From: Larix kaempferi
Lineage: Eukaryota > Streptophyta > Pinopsida > Pinales > Pinaceae
Length of the DNA: 64,000 bases
Reading direction: 5' to 3'
NCBI GenBank assembly: GCA_027924585.1
Contig: BSBM01000812.1
Location: forward strand, 1 to 64,000
Under the pieces are notes generated by a model, which saw nothing but the letters and a program-made list of their open reading frames with translations, made no database searches and was not told where the DNA came from. The first letter of the stretch is position 1, and the number at the start of each line of letters is the position of its first letter. Position numbers and translations under genes: made by a program. Shown here in pieces: positions 32,375-44,685 of the stretch.

Positions 32375-33787
32375 ATGGATCCTCCAGATCCCAACCCTGA
32401 AGCTTGCCAACGGATCGTGGAGGATGCGTTTTGAGCCTTGGTCGCTGCATCCCCATCGTCCACTGCTGTCCCTGTCTCTTGATATGGGTTTGTCAAGCTA
32501 TCATAGGCTCATAAAATCTAGATCAAGTCGGCAGCTTCCAGGTTGAAAGCCATTGCACTGAGTGAGAGAGGGATGATTGGCCATTTCATCGGTATTTGGT
32601 CGTTGCCAAAAACCATGGAAACTTGGATTAAGAAGAATTTGATGCCTTTGATCTCTGGTGGAATCCAGCATTGTTTTTGTGGAAAGGGCTTCTTTCCTTT
32701 CCTCTTCGAAGCTAAAGAGGACAGAGATATCATTTTTCACAGTGGTCCGTATTTCATGGGCCCTCGAGGTCTCTATCTTAACTGTTGGAGCTTATCATTT
32801 GACCCAGAAAAAGATGCGCCTCTGCTGTCCTTGTATGGGTTAGGTTACCCCATCTACCTTTGCATTGTTGGAATGACGATTCTTTACAGGAAATAGGGAA
32901 CTCCTTGGGGAAGTATAAAGATAAAGCCGAGCCGAAAGGCCCGCTTTTCTCATGTGCAAGGATCTGTGTGGAAGTGGACCTAGAGAAAGGCCTTCCGGAG
33001 GTTGTAAGTCTTTGTATGGATGGATGGGAATATGCCCAGAAGGTCGATTATGAACAGTTTCCCTTTGAATGCAAAAAATGACATGAATATGGCCACTTTG
33101 TTAAAAAATGCCCTAAAAATGCCAAGGAGTCTCAGGAGAAAATACAAGAAGAGGAATGGCAGCAAGCAAAAAAAGGAAGGAGAGCCCCAATTCCAAACTT
33201 AGAGCCAAAAAGGAAGGAGAGCCCCAATTCCAAACTTAGAGCCAAAAAGGAAACAACAAGCAGAAAGCAATGAAATAGCTTAGAAGGATTCGCCCAATCC
33301 TGTTGTCAGCCAGATCGATAAAGACAAAATCGTATCATCACTGCCTGCGAGTAATCAGTTCGATGCCTTAACAGTGGAAGAAGGGGAGATCACTGAAACT
33401 GGAAGGACTGATGATGATGATGTGATGATAGCAACTAGGAATGATAATATTGACATCCCCCCTCTCGAAATTTCTAGAGAAACTACGGATTGTGATCGCT
33501 CTCCCCCTCATGACAGCTCCTGGGCGGACATGGTAAGGCAAAGAAAGGTTGTCCCACCTTATGCTACTCTTGAATCTACATCAAAAGGATCCCAAGACTA
33601 CTTTGAACATGGACCTCCCCTAAACAAAAGAGGAAGAAAATCCCTGCGTTACCATCGCGAGCAAGAGGCAGAAAGAGAGATCTATCTTGGGAGGCAGACA
33701 AGCATAAAGGAAATGCAGCAGCTACAGAACACAAAAAGAAAATATGACAGTCGGGCTCGAGCAGGATCACAATTGGGAAAGAAGTAA
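32375..33787 (+). pseudogene. LINE2 ORF1, DUF4283-type protein with zinc knuckle
   Basis: ATG at 32375 (MDPPDPNPEAC). DUF4283-type core: LSERGMIGHFIGIWSLP, GKGFFPFLFEAKEDRD, YFMGPRGLYLN, LGKYKDKAEPKG, CARICVEVD. The knuckle near 33080 reads CKK-stop-HEYGHFVKKC: the second Cys codon has become TGA. Four stops lie in the first 55 codons. Frame changes at about 32862, and again at a 37-bp tandem duplication (33170-33243), whose length accounts for the second shift. The tail (33374-33787) is intact and ends TAA overlapping the ORF2 ATG. Confidence 0.82.
33170..33243. repeat. 37-bp tandem duplication in LINE2 ORF1
   Basis: AAAAAGGAAGGAGAGCCCC..CTTAGAGCC occurs twice in a row. 37 bases shifts the frame by one, matching the observed change of ORF1 frame across it. 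Confidence 0.85.
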
Positions 33788-36700
33788 TGAAGCTCGTCTC
33801 TTGGAATTGTAGGGGTCTTGGGGGACCTAACAACATTAGAGCCTTGAAGGAAATGGTCAAATAAAAAAAAACAGACATCCTAATGATCCAAGAGACAAAA
33901 ATGAGCGATGTGGAGGTCTTGGCACTCTCAGATCTCTTCTGGTCAAACTGCCATGGGAGTGCATTAAGCTCCAGGGGAGCCTCTGGAGGTATAGCATCCT
34001 TCTTCTTAAGTAAGTATTCTTCCAAAGTTGTAAAAGATAGTCAATATTGGATTTTAAGTGAGGTTAGTAGCAAGGAGGATAGCCTTACCTTTTTTGTTTA
34101 CAATGTCTATGGACCTACACACTATAAGGACAAGCAGTTTTTTTGGGATACTCTCTCCTCCCTCAAGGATTTCATAGTGGACAAAGGGATAATCCTCGTT
34201 GGGGATTTTAACACTACCATAGCCCAGTCGGAAAAGAGGGGAGGATCAAAAGTTAGAGATCCTTTTGGGGAGAATATCGAGGACTTGATAGCTGACCTCG
34301 ACTTGTTTGACCCCCCTCTCAAGAATGGAAACTTCACTTGGAGAAACCACCATGTGGGAGCTGGTCACATTTTCGCAAGGATGGATAGGTTTATCATCAA
34401 CTCCTCCTTCTTGCAATTAAATATTATCCCTACCTCCTTTGCAATCCCTTCTGCCATCTCTGATCACAAGCTGATTTCCCTCTCCCTCTCGATTCTTGAC
34501 AACTTGGGCCCAATTCCCTTCCGCTTCAATCCCACTTGGCTGCATAAGGAACAAGCTATGATTCTAATTGCCAAAGCCTGGAGCTACCCTTTCTATGGCT
34601 CTCTGAGTTACGTTTGGGAGAGCAAGTTAAGAAACGTCAGTTACGAGTTGAAGAGCTGGGCAAAAAGGGAGTTTAAGGGACCGGGTCACATTAAAAAGCA
34701 ACTCCAATGTGATCTGGAAACTATGCAATCCAAAAAGGAAATGGTTGTAATAAACCCAGTCCACATTTGTCAAGAGCAGGATCTCAGCAACAAGATTTTG
34801 AAAGCGGCCAGAAAGGAGGAGGAGACTTGGAGAATAATATCCAGGCAATTATGGTTGAAAGGGGGAGACAACAATACTAGTTATTTTCAAAAGGAGACTA
34901 AATCAAGAGTAAGTCGTAATATGATAAAAGATCTCAGGGATGAAGATGGGAAAAGGATCCTTAATTATGAAGAAATAAAAGCTCACATCTTCCATCACTT
35001 CCACGAGCTTTACTTGGATAAAAAACAAACAGATCCCTTAGCCCAAGCAGATCTTCTATCTGAAATCCCTACTCTAATCTCTGATGGGGAAAACAAAGAG
35101 TTATACAAACCTATCTTGGAATCTGAGATTATTGATGCAATCTGGAAACTGAATGCGGATAAGGCTCCAGGTCCGGATGGGTTTACTATAAAATTTTATA
35201 GAGCTTCCTGGGGCATCATTAAAGAGGACTTAAAGAGAATGCTGAATTGGACACGAAGAAAAGATAAGATCGGTGGAGCCACAAACTCCTCTTTCCTGAC
35301 CTTAATTCCTAATGATAAGAAGCCTCTCTCGATTGATCGGTTCAGACCAATCTCGCTCTGCAATACGTCCTATAATATTTTGACAACAATCCTGGAAACT
35401 AGAATGAAGAAAGTCATGGGCTAGCTCATCTCCGAGACGCAAGGAGGCTTTCTTGTAGGGAGGAAAATTCTCGACGATATAATCATAGTTAAGGAAGCCA
35501 TTCACTCCAGCATGGAGCAAAAGAAGTAAGGCATGGTGATTAAGCTTGATATGGAAAATGCATTTGACAGGGTTAATCACTTTTTCTTGTTCGAAATTAT
35601 GACAAAATTTGGGTTCTCTCATGGGTTCGTCAGATGGATCAAGGCCTGCATCATCAGCCCTTGGATTGCACCTCTAGTTAACGGTAGACCAACCAACTTC
35701 TTCCAAATCTCTCGTGGAATCCATCAGGGATTCCAAATCTCCCCTTTCCTTTACATATTAGTGTCTGAACCCCTGAGCAGAAGACTTCAACGACTTCAGA
35801 GTTCTGGGGAACTTAAAGGAATTAAAATTTCCAGAGGTGTTTGTGCTTCAAAAAATGCATAATTTGCGGACGACACCATCATGATGGGAGTAGCATCTAC
35901 CATCATTGCAGAGAGATTCAAAAAAGTTCTAAACACCTTTCTTAATGCTTTTGATGGAAAAATTAGTGAGCGTAAATCTAAGATGTTTGGTTGGAACTGC
36001 TCACCAATGATCATGGAAAGAATTTCAAGAATATTAGGCTTCGAAGGAATTACAGTATGGAACTCCTTCAGCTATCTTGGAATCCCAATCTTCAAAGGGA
36101 AGAAAAGAAAGGAGGACTGGAAAGTTCTGATTGATGAGATTAAAAAGAAAATCTATGCTTGGTGTTTTCAATGGCTAAACCCTGCGAGAAAACTCACTTT
36201 GATTAATTCTATTCTCTCTGCCTACCCGATTTATACATGCTCCATCTCTCTTGCTCCCAGATTCATCATTCAGGAAATAGAAAGAGAAATTCGTAATTTT
36301 CTTTGGCAAGGTGGTAAGGCAACCAACAACAGGAATTATCACTTAATTAATTGGAATACTGTATGCAGGCCTAAGGCTAGTGGCGAAGCTGGTGTAAAGG
36401 ATACAAGCATTATGAATTTGGCTCTCAGAGCAAAAATCTTGTGGAGGCTTATTTCAGATAAGGATGCCTAGTGGAAGAAAGCCTTGCAGAAAAAATATAT
36501 GAAGGGTACCAGAACTCGATGTATCAAAAATATTAATATGAGCATGAAAGGCTCCCCGATATGGGACTTGTGTAAAAGGGAGGTTTTCATCATTGAGGAA
36601 AAGGTTCACTGGATCGCTGGAAATGGAAAAAGAATCAAGATTTGGTATGATAATCTGGGGAGGACCTCTCCTGCCGACTTCCACCATGAGTTAAAAAACC

Positions 36701-37928
36701 TTCAAGACTGGCTTGAAAACAACAACATGTAGTCCTTGTATGACATTTCAAGGTGGTCTGCTAATGTTAGATGGATTGGTTGGAAGGAGTTAGACTTACC
36801 TGATCAACTGATATTGGACTATAAAGTGCTTCTCTCCCTACTGCAGGAGCAATGCCCCATTAGCCGTAATCCCAAAGACAAGCAGGGCTAGGGAAGATCG
36901 GAGTCCTACTCAGTAAAGGATGGCTACCATCATGTCCTCATCAGTAGGATTGGAGAAAACAGAGATAAACAATGGACTAGGGTTTGTTGCAAATATGGAC
37001 TCCCTAAGGTGAACGTATTCTTTTGGATTCTTGCTCATAGAAAAACGCTAAGAGCCGAAAACTTGAGAAAACGTGGAATAAAGGGTGCTCTTCGCTATGT
37101 ATTATGTAAAGAGGCTAAGGAAACTATGGATCACCTATTCTTGGAATGCAGGTTCACGTTGGAATTTTGGAACTACGCCATCAATTCCCTTAATGTCAGC
37201 ATAGTGATGCCAACTGAATGGATTGACTTATTTCAAAGATGGAGGGATTACTATCAGGGCTCTTTTCGTAGAAAGAATGATTTCTTAAGAGCTTGGAAAT
37301 CCCTTCCCAGGTTTATCTGCTGGAAGGTATGGACCACAAGGAACAAAGAGATATTTGAAGGGATTTCTCCTTGTCCTTGTCGGACCTGCACTGCTGCCAA
37401 GTCCCTTTGGATTGAAGCTATATCCTCTCAAGGTATGCCCAGTATTATCTAGAAGCCTCTCACTGTTGAAGAAAATAATTGGATGGAGGATTTCTTTCTC
37501 CCTCCCCCCAATCTATTTTGGATAAAACCTCCCAAAAAACCAAGATCATTGTCTTGGAAGCTAAGGATTAGCAAAGACGACTTTCAGGACTGGATAACTC
37601 AACATGAAAGAAGCATTCTTTTTTTTTATGGTGCTTTGAAGGGAAACCCAGGGTTGGCAGGTGCGGGGGGAGAAATTCTTGACACCATGGGGAACAAGTA
37701 GAAGGAGTTCGCCTGGAGCAGTGGAAGAAAAAAAAATAATGGGGCTGAATGGCTTGGCCTCATCAAAGGGATGGAAATTTCTATCAAATTGGGCATCACA
37801 AAGCTCTTGGTATTAGGATACTCCCTTATAATTATAAAAGAAGCAAGAAATATTGTTGGAAATAGGAAAGCACCCATCTCAAAAATGCATAATCTCCTTC
37901 TCTGCATCAGTAAAGAGTTTCAGGAAAT
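33787..37928 (+). pseudogene. LINE2 ORF2: endonuclease, RT, zf-RVT, RNase H start
   Basis: Starts MKLVSWNCRGLGG at 33787. Endonuclease: LMIQETK, FVYNVYGP, ILVGDFNTTI, RMDRFIIN, SAISDHKLI. RT: DKAPGPDGF (35158), FRPISLCN, KLDMENAFDRVN, RGIHQGFQISPFLY, FADDTIMMG (35863). Then PIYTCSISLAPRF, zf-RVT (YVLCKEAKETMDHLFLEC, about 37100) and RNase H from about 37610, where FFYGALKGNP and VLGYSL have Tyr at two catalytic Asp positions. Frame is unbroken over 4.1 kb; there are nine stops (33862, 35422, 35527, 35860, 36469, 36730, 36889, 37450 and 37699), several at sites where Gln or Trp is expected. Confidence 0.9.
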
Positions 37929-39212
37929 TGTTGGCACTGTGATTCAATTGTCATTGATGGTTGGAAAGCAGACAAGGTAGGTGACTCAGACCATACCAAC
38001 TTCAGTTTACTAAAGCTGCGACTGATTTTGAAATACAAGAAAAGAATTTTGTTAGACAAGCTGTGACTCAGATGGCTGCAACTCAAATAGATACGACTCA
38101 GACAAGCTGTGACTCAGATGGTTGAGAATCAGACGACCGTGAATCAGAAGGCTGTGACTCAAACAGCCGTGACTCAAACTGCTGCAACTCAAACAGCTGC
38201 GACTCAGACAAGCTATGACTCAGATGGCTGAGACTCAGACGGCTGTGACTCAGACATTTGCGACTCAGATGGTCGTGACTCAGATGGATGAGACTTAGAC
38301 GACCATGACTCAAACAGCCGCGACTCAGATGGCTGAGACTTAGATGGCCACGACTCATACAACCGCGACTCACAAACATTTTTTTATTTATTAATTTACA
38401 GCGTGTAAATTATGGAAGTCAAATAGATAGTTCAATTTTCGAATTGGGAGTTAAAGATACCGTTTCAGTTTTAGAATTGGAATATTTGGAAGTTAAAGAG
38501 ATCGAGGCATATAACTTCGACATCTATAAAAAAAAATTGAGGAGAACAAAATTGGAGGGAGAATGGAGAGGACGAAGAGGAATGGTTGCTAGCTGAAGAG
38601 GATGAAGCTATGATTCAAAGTTAACAATTTAAAAGAAAAATGTGGCTCGATTTAATGAAGAATAGAATGCCTAGAAATCCAAGCTATAGAAGCACAAAAC
38701 AAAAATGAAAAGGGTATGTACTGATATATTTGAACCAGTGTGATATAATTGACTGAAATTTTTCTTACATAGGGTGGTAGGGAGGAGCAAGGGAAGACTG
38801 TAAAGTCTTCTTTGCAAGTTGGTTCTTGTACATCTGGGAGTTGTAGCTTCCATTCAGTTGGTGCTGAAGAAACATAGGTAGCAGCCTCATCTGGGTTGTA
38901 GCTCAGATAAAATATAATGTAAAGAGAAGTTGGAGCTTTCCTTTCATCCTAAGAAGAGGTTTTTTCCCTTTATGGGTTTCCTCAGGCAAATCAGTGCCTC
39001 TGCATATTTATGTGATTGAACATTGTTTATATGCCTTATAGTTAATTATGTTATAACAATATACCTACTATAAAGGAATGTGCATAGAACATCTCATATC
39101 ATATTGATTGTCACGCTTCATCAAATTTAAAAGGGAAAAAGAATGTAAAATTATTTAAGCACAGAAATAACTGATTCACCCCCCCCTCTCAGTTATTTGA
39201 ATACTTTCAACA
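37929..39212 (+). repeat. copia A 5' LTR (1284 bp)
   Basis: TGTTGGCACTG..TTTCAACA, with TGTTG/CAACA inverted tips. Contains the 15-bp TGACTCA-rich array (38060-38377) and a CTATAAAAA stretch at 38524-38532 that may be the TATA box. Confidence 0.93.
38060..38377. repeat. 15-bp tandem array in the 5' LTR, about 21 units
   Basis: Consensus near GTGACTCAGAYGGCT. Eight units keep the exact TGACTCA heptamer, the AP-1/GCN4-type bZIP site; others differ by one base (CGACTCA, AGACTCA). Because 15 is a multiple of 3, both strands stay open for about 90 codons; those frames are a by-product. Confidence 0.9.
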
Positions 39213-39214
39213 AT

Positions 39215-39226
39215 TGGTATCAGAGC
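39215..39226 (+). other. copia A primer-binding site
   Basis: TGGTATCAGAGC, complementary to plant initiator-Met tRNA, two bases after the 5' LTR. Confidence 0.95.
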
Positions 39227-39265
39227 AGTGTTCCTTTAGTCTAAGGTAGATCCGAAAGCTTAAAC

Positions 39266-40261
39266 ATGACAAGCCATGAAGGTTCAACCAATAATGCTCC
39301 TATGTTTGATGGAACAAATTTTGCCTTTTGGAAAGTTAGAATGAGAACATATTTAATGTCCATAGGTGCTGATATTTGGGAAGTTGTAGAAACTGGATAT
39401 ACCAAACCTGTGGTTCGTGCTTCCAAAGATGACAAGATGGAATTCAGTTTTAATGCTAAGGGAATGAATGCAATATTAAGTGGTCTTGCTGAATCTGAGT
39501 TTGTGAAAATGATGCATCTTGAATCTGCTAAAGATATGTGGGATAAACTTATTAATAGCTATGAAGGGAATGAGAAAGTAAAAGATGCCAAACTGCAAAC
39601 ATACAGGCTGAAATTTGAACAACTAAAGATGAATGAGGATGAGACGGTTAGTAAATATTTCCTAAGGGTTGAAGAGCTTGTGAATGCTATGAAGGGCCTC
39701 AGTGAAACAATTGAAGAAGCATCCTTAGTTCAAAAAATTTTAAGATCTTTGCCTGATAAATTTAACCCCAAAGTTTCAGCAATAGAAGAGTTAAATGATC
39801 TTAAAAATATGGGTATTGATCAACTCCTAGGAACTCTAACTGCCTATGAAATGAGGATCAACAAAGATAAAAATACCACTAGAGAAGCCTCTTTCAAAGT
39901 AGACAAGAATACTGATTTTGAAATGGATGAGATTGAAGCAAAATTTGTAAGAAGACTGAAAATTGGATCAGGGAAATATAAAGGCAAGTTTCCCTTTAAA
40001 TGTTTCAATTGTGGTAAGGTGGGACACTTTGCATCTAAATGTCCTTATAAGAAAAGAGATCAGAATCCTGTTGATAAAGAGAAACACACATATAAGAGAT
40101 ATAATAAAGATAACAATTACATGAAGAAAGGCTTGTGTGCAAATGATGTTGACTCTTCAGATGCTACAGATAGTGAATCTTCCAGTGAAAATAAGGAGAA
40201 TGAGTTTATGCTTATGGCCATAGAAGATCTTGATATTGATTTTACAGAGTGGCATGAATGA
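39266..40261 (+). pseudogene. gag: copia A gag, N-terminal part
   Basis: Open for 331 codons from MTSHEGSTNN. UBN2-type capsid region: MFDGTNFAFWKVRMRTYL, MWDKLINSYEG, LRSLPDKFNPKV, then the zinc knuckle CFNCGKVGHFASKC (about 40002-40043) and an acidic tail. The frame shifts near 40250 and gag continues in the next frame, so the stop at 40259 is a lesion rather than the true end. The initiator ATG lies 40 bases after the primer site. Role: capsid and RNA packaging. Confidence 0.9.
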
Positions 40262-42830
40262 TGAAGATGTTGTAGTTGATATGGAAGGTGAGTTAATTAG
40301 TGCATTGGAAGAAATTGATAGACTCGGACAAAAGAAGAGGAAACAAAAACAGTTACTGATATAGTATGAAAAGAATGACAAAGAATCTAGTATAAACTGT
40401 ATTTTGGTAAAAATAGAACTAGAAGAGGCAAAGAAAATAGAAGACATTCTTAAACAATAGCTGGCTGAAAGTAGAGAAAGATGTGAAAAGTTAGAAGAAG
40501 TGGTGACTGTTAAGAAATAATTAGAGAAATTCCAAACTTTGCATCATCAGAATTTTTCAAGCATTAAAGCCTCAGAAGAGTTGAATAATATCTTAAGTAA
40601 GCAAAGATCTCCGTTGATTAAATCTGGTCTAGGGTATGAACAAGGTTCAAGCAACAGTCACTCAGAGAACAAAGAAATAACTAAGGTGATCAACTTTCAA
40701 AGCAACAAGCAATCAGAATTCACAAAGTCTGCAACCTCCATCAAAGCTAAAGCAAATAACACCAACAGTAATGACAATCTAATGAATGATAAAAAGGATA
40801 GAGCTACAGGAACAAAAAGGAATATTCTGCAGTCAAGAAAGCATGAAGAAGAAGATGTCCAACACAGAATGATAAGGCAATCAATTTCAAGAGGACAACC
40901 AAGATTCAGGTATCAAAATTTCTTGAATGGTTATTGTTATTGTTGTTCTAACTTTGGTCACAAAGTTGCAACCTGTGTTTTCAATCTTAGAAACACTCAA
41001 CAAAGAATATTTAGCAATAATCAAATGCTGCAGCATGGAATGAAACAATCAATGAATAATCATAACCACTGTACTCCATCAGCAATCAGAAGAGGAATTC
41101 ATAATAGAAATGTCAATCCTTTTGATCTTCTCTACAATGAACATGAATGTTATATCTGTCATAATTATGGACACAAGGCTTCATAATGTTATTTGAAGAA
41201 CTACAAAACAAATTCAAGAGTGAATCATTCAGCTGAAAGAAAAGTGTGGAAGAAGAAAGAAAGCAATCAGTGTGATTTAGTGCTTTCATCTCAAAGATAG
41301 AAGGACCCATGGTATATTGACAGTGGTTGCTCCAAACACATGACTGGGGATAAATCTAAGTTTCTGTCTCTAAAAGAACACAAATCAGGAAATGTAACTT
41401 TTGGGAATGATGCTTCAGGAAAAATCAGAGGCAAAGGAATGGTAAGTCTGAGTAATGGCAAAGGGAAAGCTCAAGATGTTCTATTTGTAGATGGCTTGAA
41501 GCACAATCTTCTTAGTGTCAGTCAGGTATGTGACAAAGGATGTGAATTTGTTTTCAATTCTAAGGAATGAAAAATTAAATTTGTTTCTTCAGGACAATTG
41601 GTTGCCAAAGGTATAAGAACAGAAAACAATGTTTATGTCTTCAAAGAAGAAAAGGAGGAATGTCATCTAAGCAAGTATGATGAGAGTTGGCTATGGCATA
41701 GAAGACTTGGACATTTAAATTTTGATCATATAATCAAGCTTAGAAACAATGGAGTAGTGAAATACTTTCAAAAGATGTCAAACCCAGATGATGTTGTATG
41801 TAAACCTTGTCAAATGGGAAAATTGTCTTGAACACAGTTCAAATCCAAGAGTTTCCCTTCTTCAGATAAACCTCTTTCGTTAGTGCATATGGATTTGTGT
41901 GGACCATCAAGGAAGGAAGGTGCAGGAAAAGAAAAATATTTTATGCTAGTTATTGATGATTATTCTAGACTTACTTGGGTTGCGTTTCTGAAAGAAAAAT
42001 TTGAAGCATTTGAAAAATTTAAAGTATTTAAAGCTCTGAATGAGAATCAAATAGGAAGAATACTAAAGGCAGTAAGGTCCGATAGAGGAGGAGAGTTCCG
42101 TTCAAGGCATTTCAAGGAATTTTGTGATGAACAGGGTATCAAAAGAGAGTATACAATTCCAGGGACTCCACAACAAAATGGAGTGGTTGAGAGATAGAAT
42201 AGATCAGTTTAGCAGATGGCAAGATCAATGATGAAAGAAAATAATATTTCTAAAGTTTTTTGGGTAGAGGCAATTCATGCAGTTGTTCATATATTTAACA
42301 AAGCTCACTTAAGGCCAAATAGCGATAAAAATCCTTATGAATTATGGTTTGGGAGACCTGCTACAATCAAGCATTTCAAAGTCTTTGGGAGTAAGTGTTA
42401 TATCAAGAAAAATGATGAGCATCTTGGTAAATATGATGACAGGGCTGATGAAGGTGTTTTCTTAGGTTATGCTACAAACAACAAAGGATACAGATGCTAT
42501 AATAAGAGGTTGCATAAAATGGTTGATTGCATTGATATTAAAGTATATGAAGGGAGTCATGTAAAAGACACTCAGATAAACAGTGATGAATCATGTACAG
42601 AGGATGGAGCCGAAGATGAAGAAGAATAGGTCCAAGAATTAGAAAAGGAAGAATCTGAATCAGAGAATGAAGATGCAGACTCACAATAGCAATCAGTAAA
42701 ACCTCCTCAAGAATTATTCGGAAAAATCATCCCGAAAGTCAGATCATTGGTGACAAGAATGAAGGTGTGCATACAAGAAGACAATTACTCAAAGATACAG
42801 AATAGTCTCACATTGATTTTTTATCTATAA
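40262..42830 (+). pseudogene. pol: copia A gag C-terminus, protease and integrase
   Basis: Second frame of copia A. A coiled-coil stretch (EEIDRLGQKKRKQ..) leads to two more knuckles, CYCCSNFGHKVATC (about 40938) and CYICHNYGHKAS-stop-C (about 41150). Protease: WYIDSGCSKHMTG (about 41310). GAG-pre-integrase: WLWHRRLGHLNFDHI..VCKPCQMGK. Integrase Asp in HMDLCGP (41889), Asp in AVRSDRGGEF (about 42075) and Glu in GTPQQNGVVER (about 42190) are all present. At least nine stops (including 41184, 41568, 41829, 42195 and 42627); frame shifts again before RT at about 42800. Confidence 0.9.
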
Positions 42831-44335
42831 TAGAACCCAAGAATTTTTATGAAGCTAGTGAAGATGAAGATTGGATAAAAGCCATGAATGAAGAGCTTGA
42901 TCAGATTGAAAAGAATAATACTTGGGAACTTGTTCCTAGACCAGTAGATAAGAATGTGATAGGTACCAAATGGGTATTTAAGAATAAGATGAATGAAAAA
43001 GGAAAAATTGTGAGTAATAAAGCTAGATTGGTTTGTAAGGGGTATGCACAAGTTGAGGGACAAGATTTTGATGAGACTTTTGCACCTGTCGCAAGAATGG
43101 AAGCTATAAGAATGTTTCTTGCTTATGCCTGTCACAAAAATTTCAAAGTTTATCAGATGGATGTTAAATCAGCTTTTCTAAATGGAGATCTAGAAGAAGA
43201 AGTGTATATGGAGCAACCTGAAGGTTTTTCACTGACAGACAATCATGATTATGTCTGCAAACTGAAGAAGGCACTATATGGATTGAAACAAGCACCAAGA
43301 GCTTGGTACTACAGATTGGATAAATATTTACAAGAAAAAGGATTCAAGAAGGGCACTGCTGATAGCAATCTGTACATCAAAACTGAAGGTGATGATTTAT
43401 TAATTGTTCTAGTTTATGTTGATAACATTATCTTTGGATGTACTAATGCATCTTCTGTCCAGTGGTTTGCTAAGGCCATGCAATCTGAGTTTGAAATGTC
43501 AATGATTGGAGAATTATCATACTTTCTTGGTCTTCAAATCAATCAGAATTATGAAGGTCTATTTCTCTCTCAAGAGAAGTATCTGAAGGAGATGTTGAAA
43601 AAGTTTCAAATGGAGGATTCTTCACCTGTTAGTACCCCTATGATTGTTGGATGCAAGCTTATTAAAGATGATATCTCACCAGATGTTGATCAAAGAACAT
43701 ACAGGTCAATGATAGGAAGTCTTCTATATATTACAAAAACTCTTCCTGATATCATGCATGCTGTTGGAATGGTAGGAAGATTTCAGTCTGCTCCCAAACA
43801 AAGTCACTTGGTAGCTGTGAAGAGAATTTTCAAATACTTGAAAGGCACAATGACTTATGGTATCTGGTATCCTAGGAATCAAAACTTTCAGTTGATTGCA
43901 TATTCAGATGCTGATTGGGCAAACTGTTTGGATGAAAGAAAGAGCACTAGTGGAGGTGCATTTTTCTTAGGCGATTCATTAGTAGCATGGATGAGTAAAA
44001 AGCAAGGTTCTATCTCTCTATCTACTACTGAGGCTGAATACATAGCTGCTGCAACATGCTGTACACAGGTATTATGGATGATACAAATTCTTGCTGATTT
44101 GGATGTAAAGTATTCTAAACCTATCCCTATTCACTGTGATAACACAAGTGCTATCAGTGTGCCTAAAAACCCTATGCTTCATTCCAAGACTAAGCAAATA
44201 CCAATTAAGTATCACTTTTTGAGGGAGCAAGTCACAAATAGAGTGGTTTAATTGAATTTTATTCCCTCTACACAACAAACAACTGATATCTTTACTAAAT
44301 CATTGTCCAAGGCACAGTTTGAATATCTTCGTTAC
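42831..44335 (+). pseudogene. pol: copia A reverse transcriptase and RNase H
   Basis: A 455-codon open stretch (42884-44251) plus short flanks. [72 protein letters not shown]. The active site reads YVDNIIFG in place of YVDD: the second metal-binding Asp is Asn, which should abolish polymerisation. RNase [46 protein letters not shown]. After a TAA at 44249 the terminal DIFTKSLSKAQFEYLR motif runs to about 44330. Confidence 0.92.
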
Positions 44336-44380
44336 AATTTGGGTGTCCTACCCAATTCCAACTGATCTCCTCACCATGAT

Positions 44381-44683
44381 AGGGGGAGTCTGGGTTTAAT
44401 GAATATCAGATATGTGCTTATGATGATTTCAGATTGACTTTTCCTCATGACCAGATTATTGAGTTCAACTTGAAAGGGGGAGTATGTGTGAATTGTAGAT
44501 ATGATTATACTATAAGTTCTGTGTAGTTCCTCATGCCCATTTTTTTTGGATTCTTCTTGATAGGAGGAGCTGTTTCTGTAAAATGTATCTTTGACATTGA
44601 TGTCAAAGGGGGAGAAGTTCAGGTAGTTGCAGATGAAAAGAAGCATCATAAATTTTAGGTTTCCATCAATGCCAAAGGGGGAG
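44381..44683 (+). other. Four polypurine-tract motifs before the copia A 3' LTR
   Basis: AGGGGGAG at 44381-44388 and AAAGGGGGAG at 44473-44482, 44605-44614 and 44674-44683; the last lies two bases from the LTR start and should be the active second-strand primer site. The region 44336-44685 is otherwise non-coding. Confidence 0.85.
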
Positions 44684-44685
44684 TT

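Noticed and set aside
32358-32546. Plus-strand ORF of 62 codons at the LINE2 start.
   Set aside because: Different frame from ORF1, which starts at 32375 and matches LINE1 ORF1.
38098-38379. Long open frame on the minus strand with Ser/Leu/His pentad repeats (and plus-strand AVTQT-type repeats at 44785-45310).
   Set aside because: By-product of the 15-bp tandem array, whose length is a multiple of three; not a protein gene.
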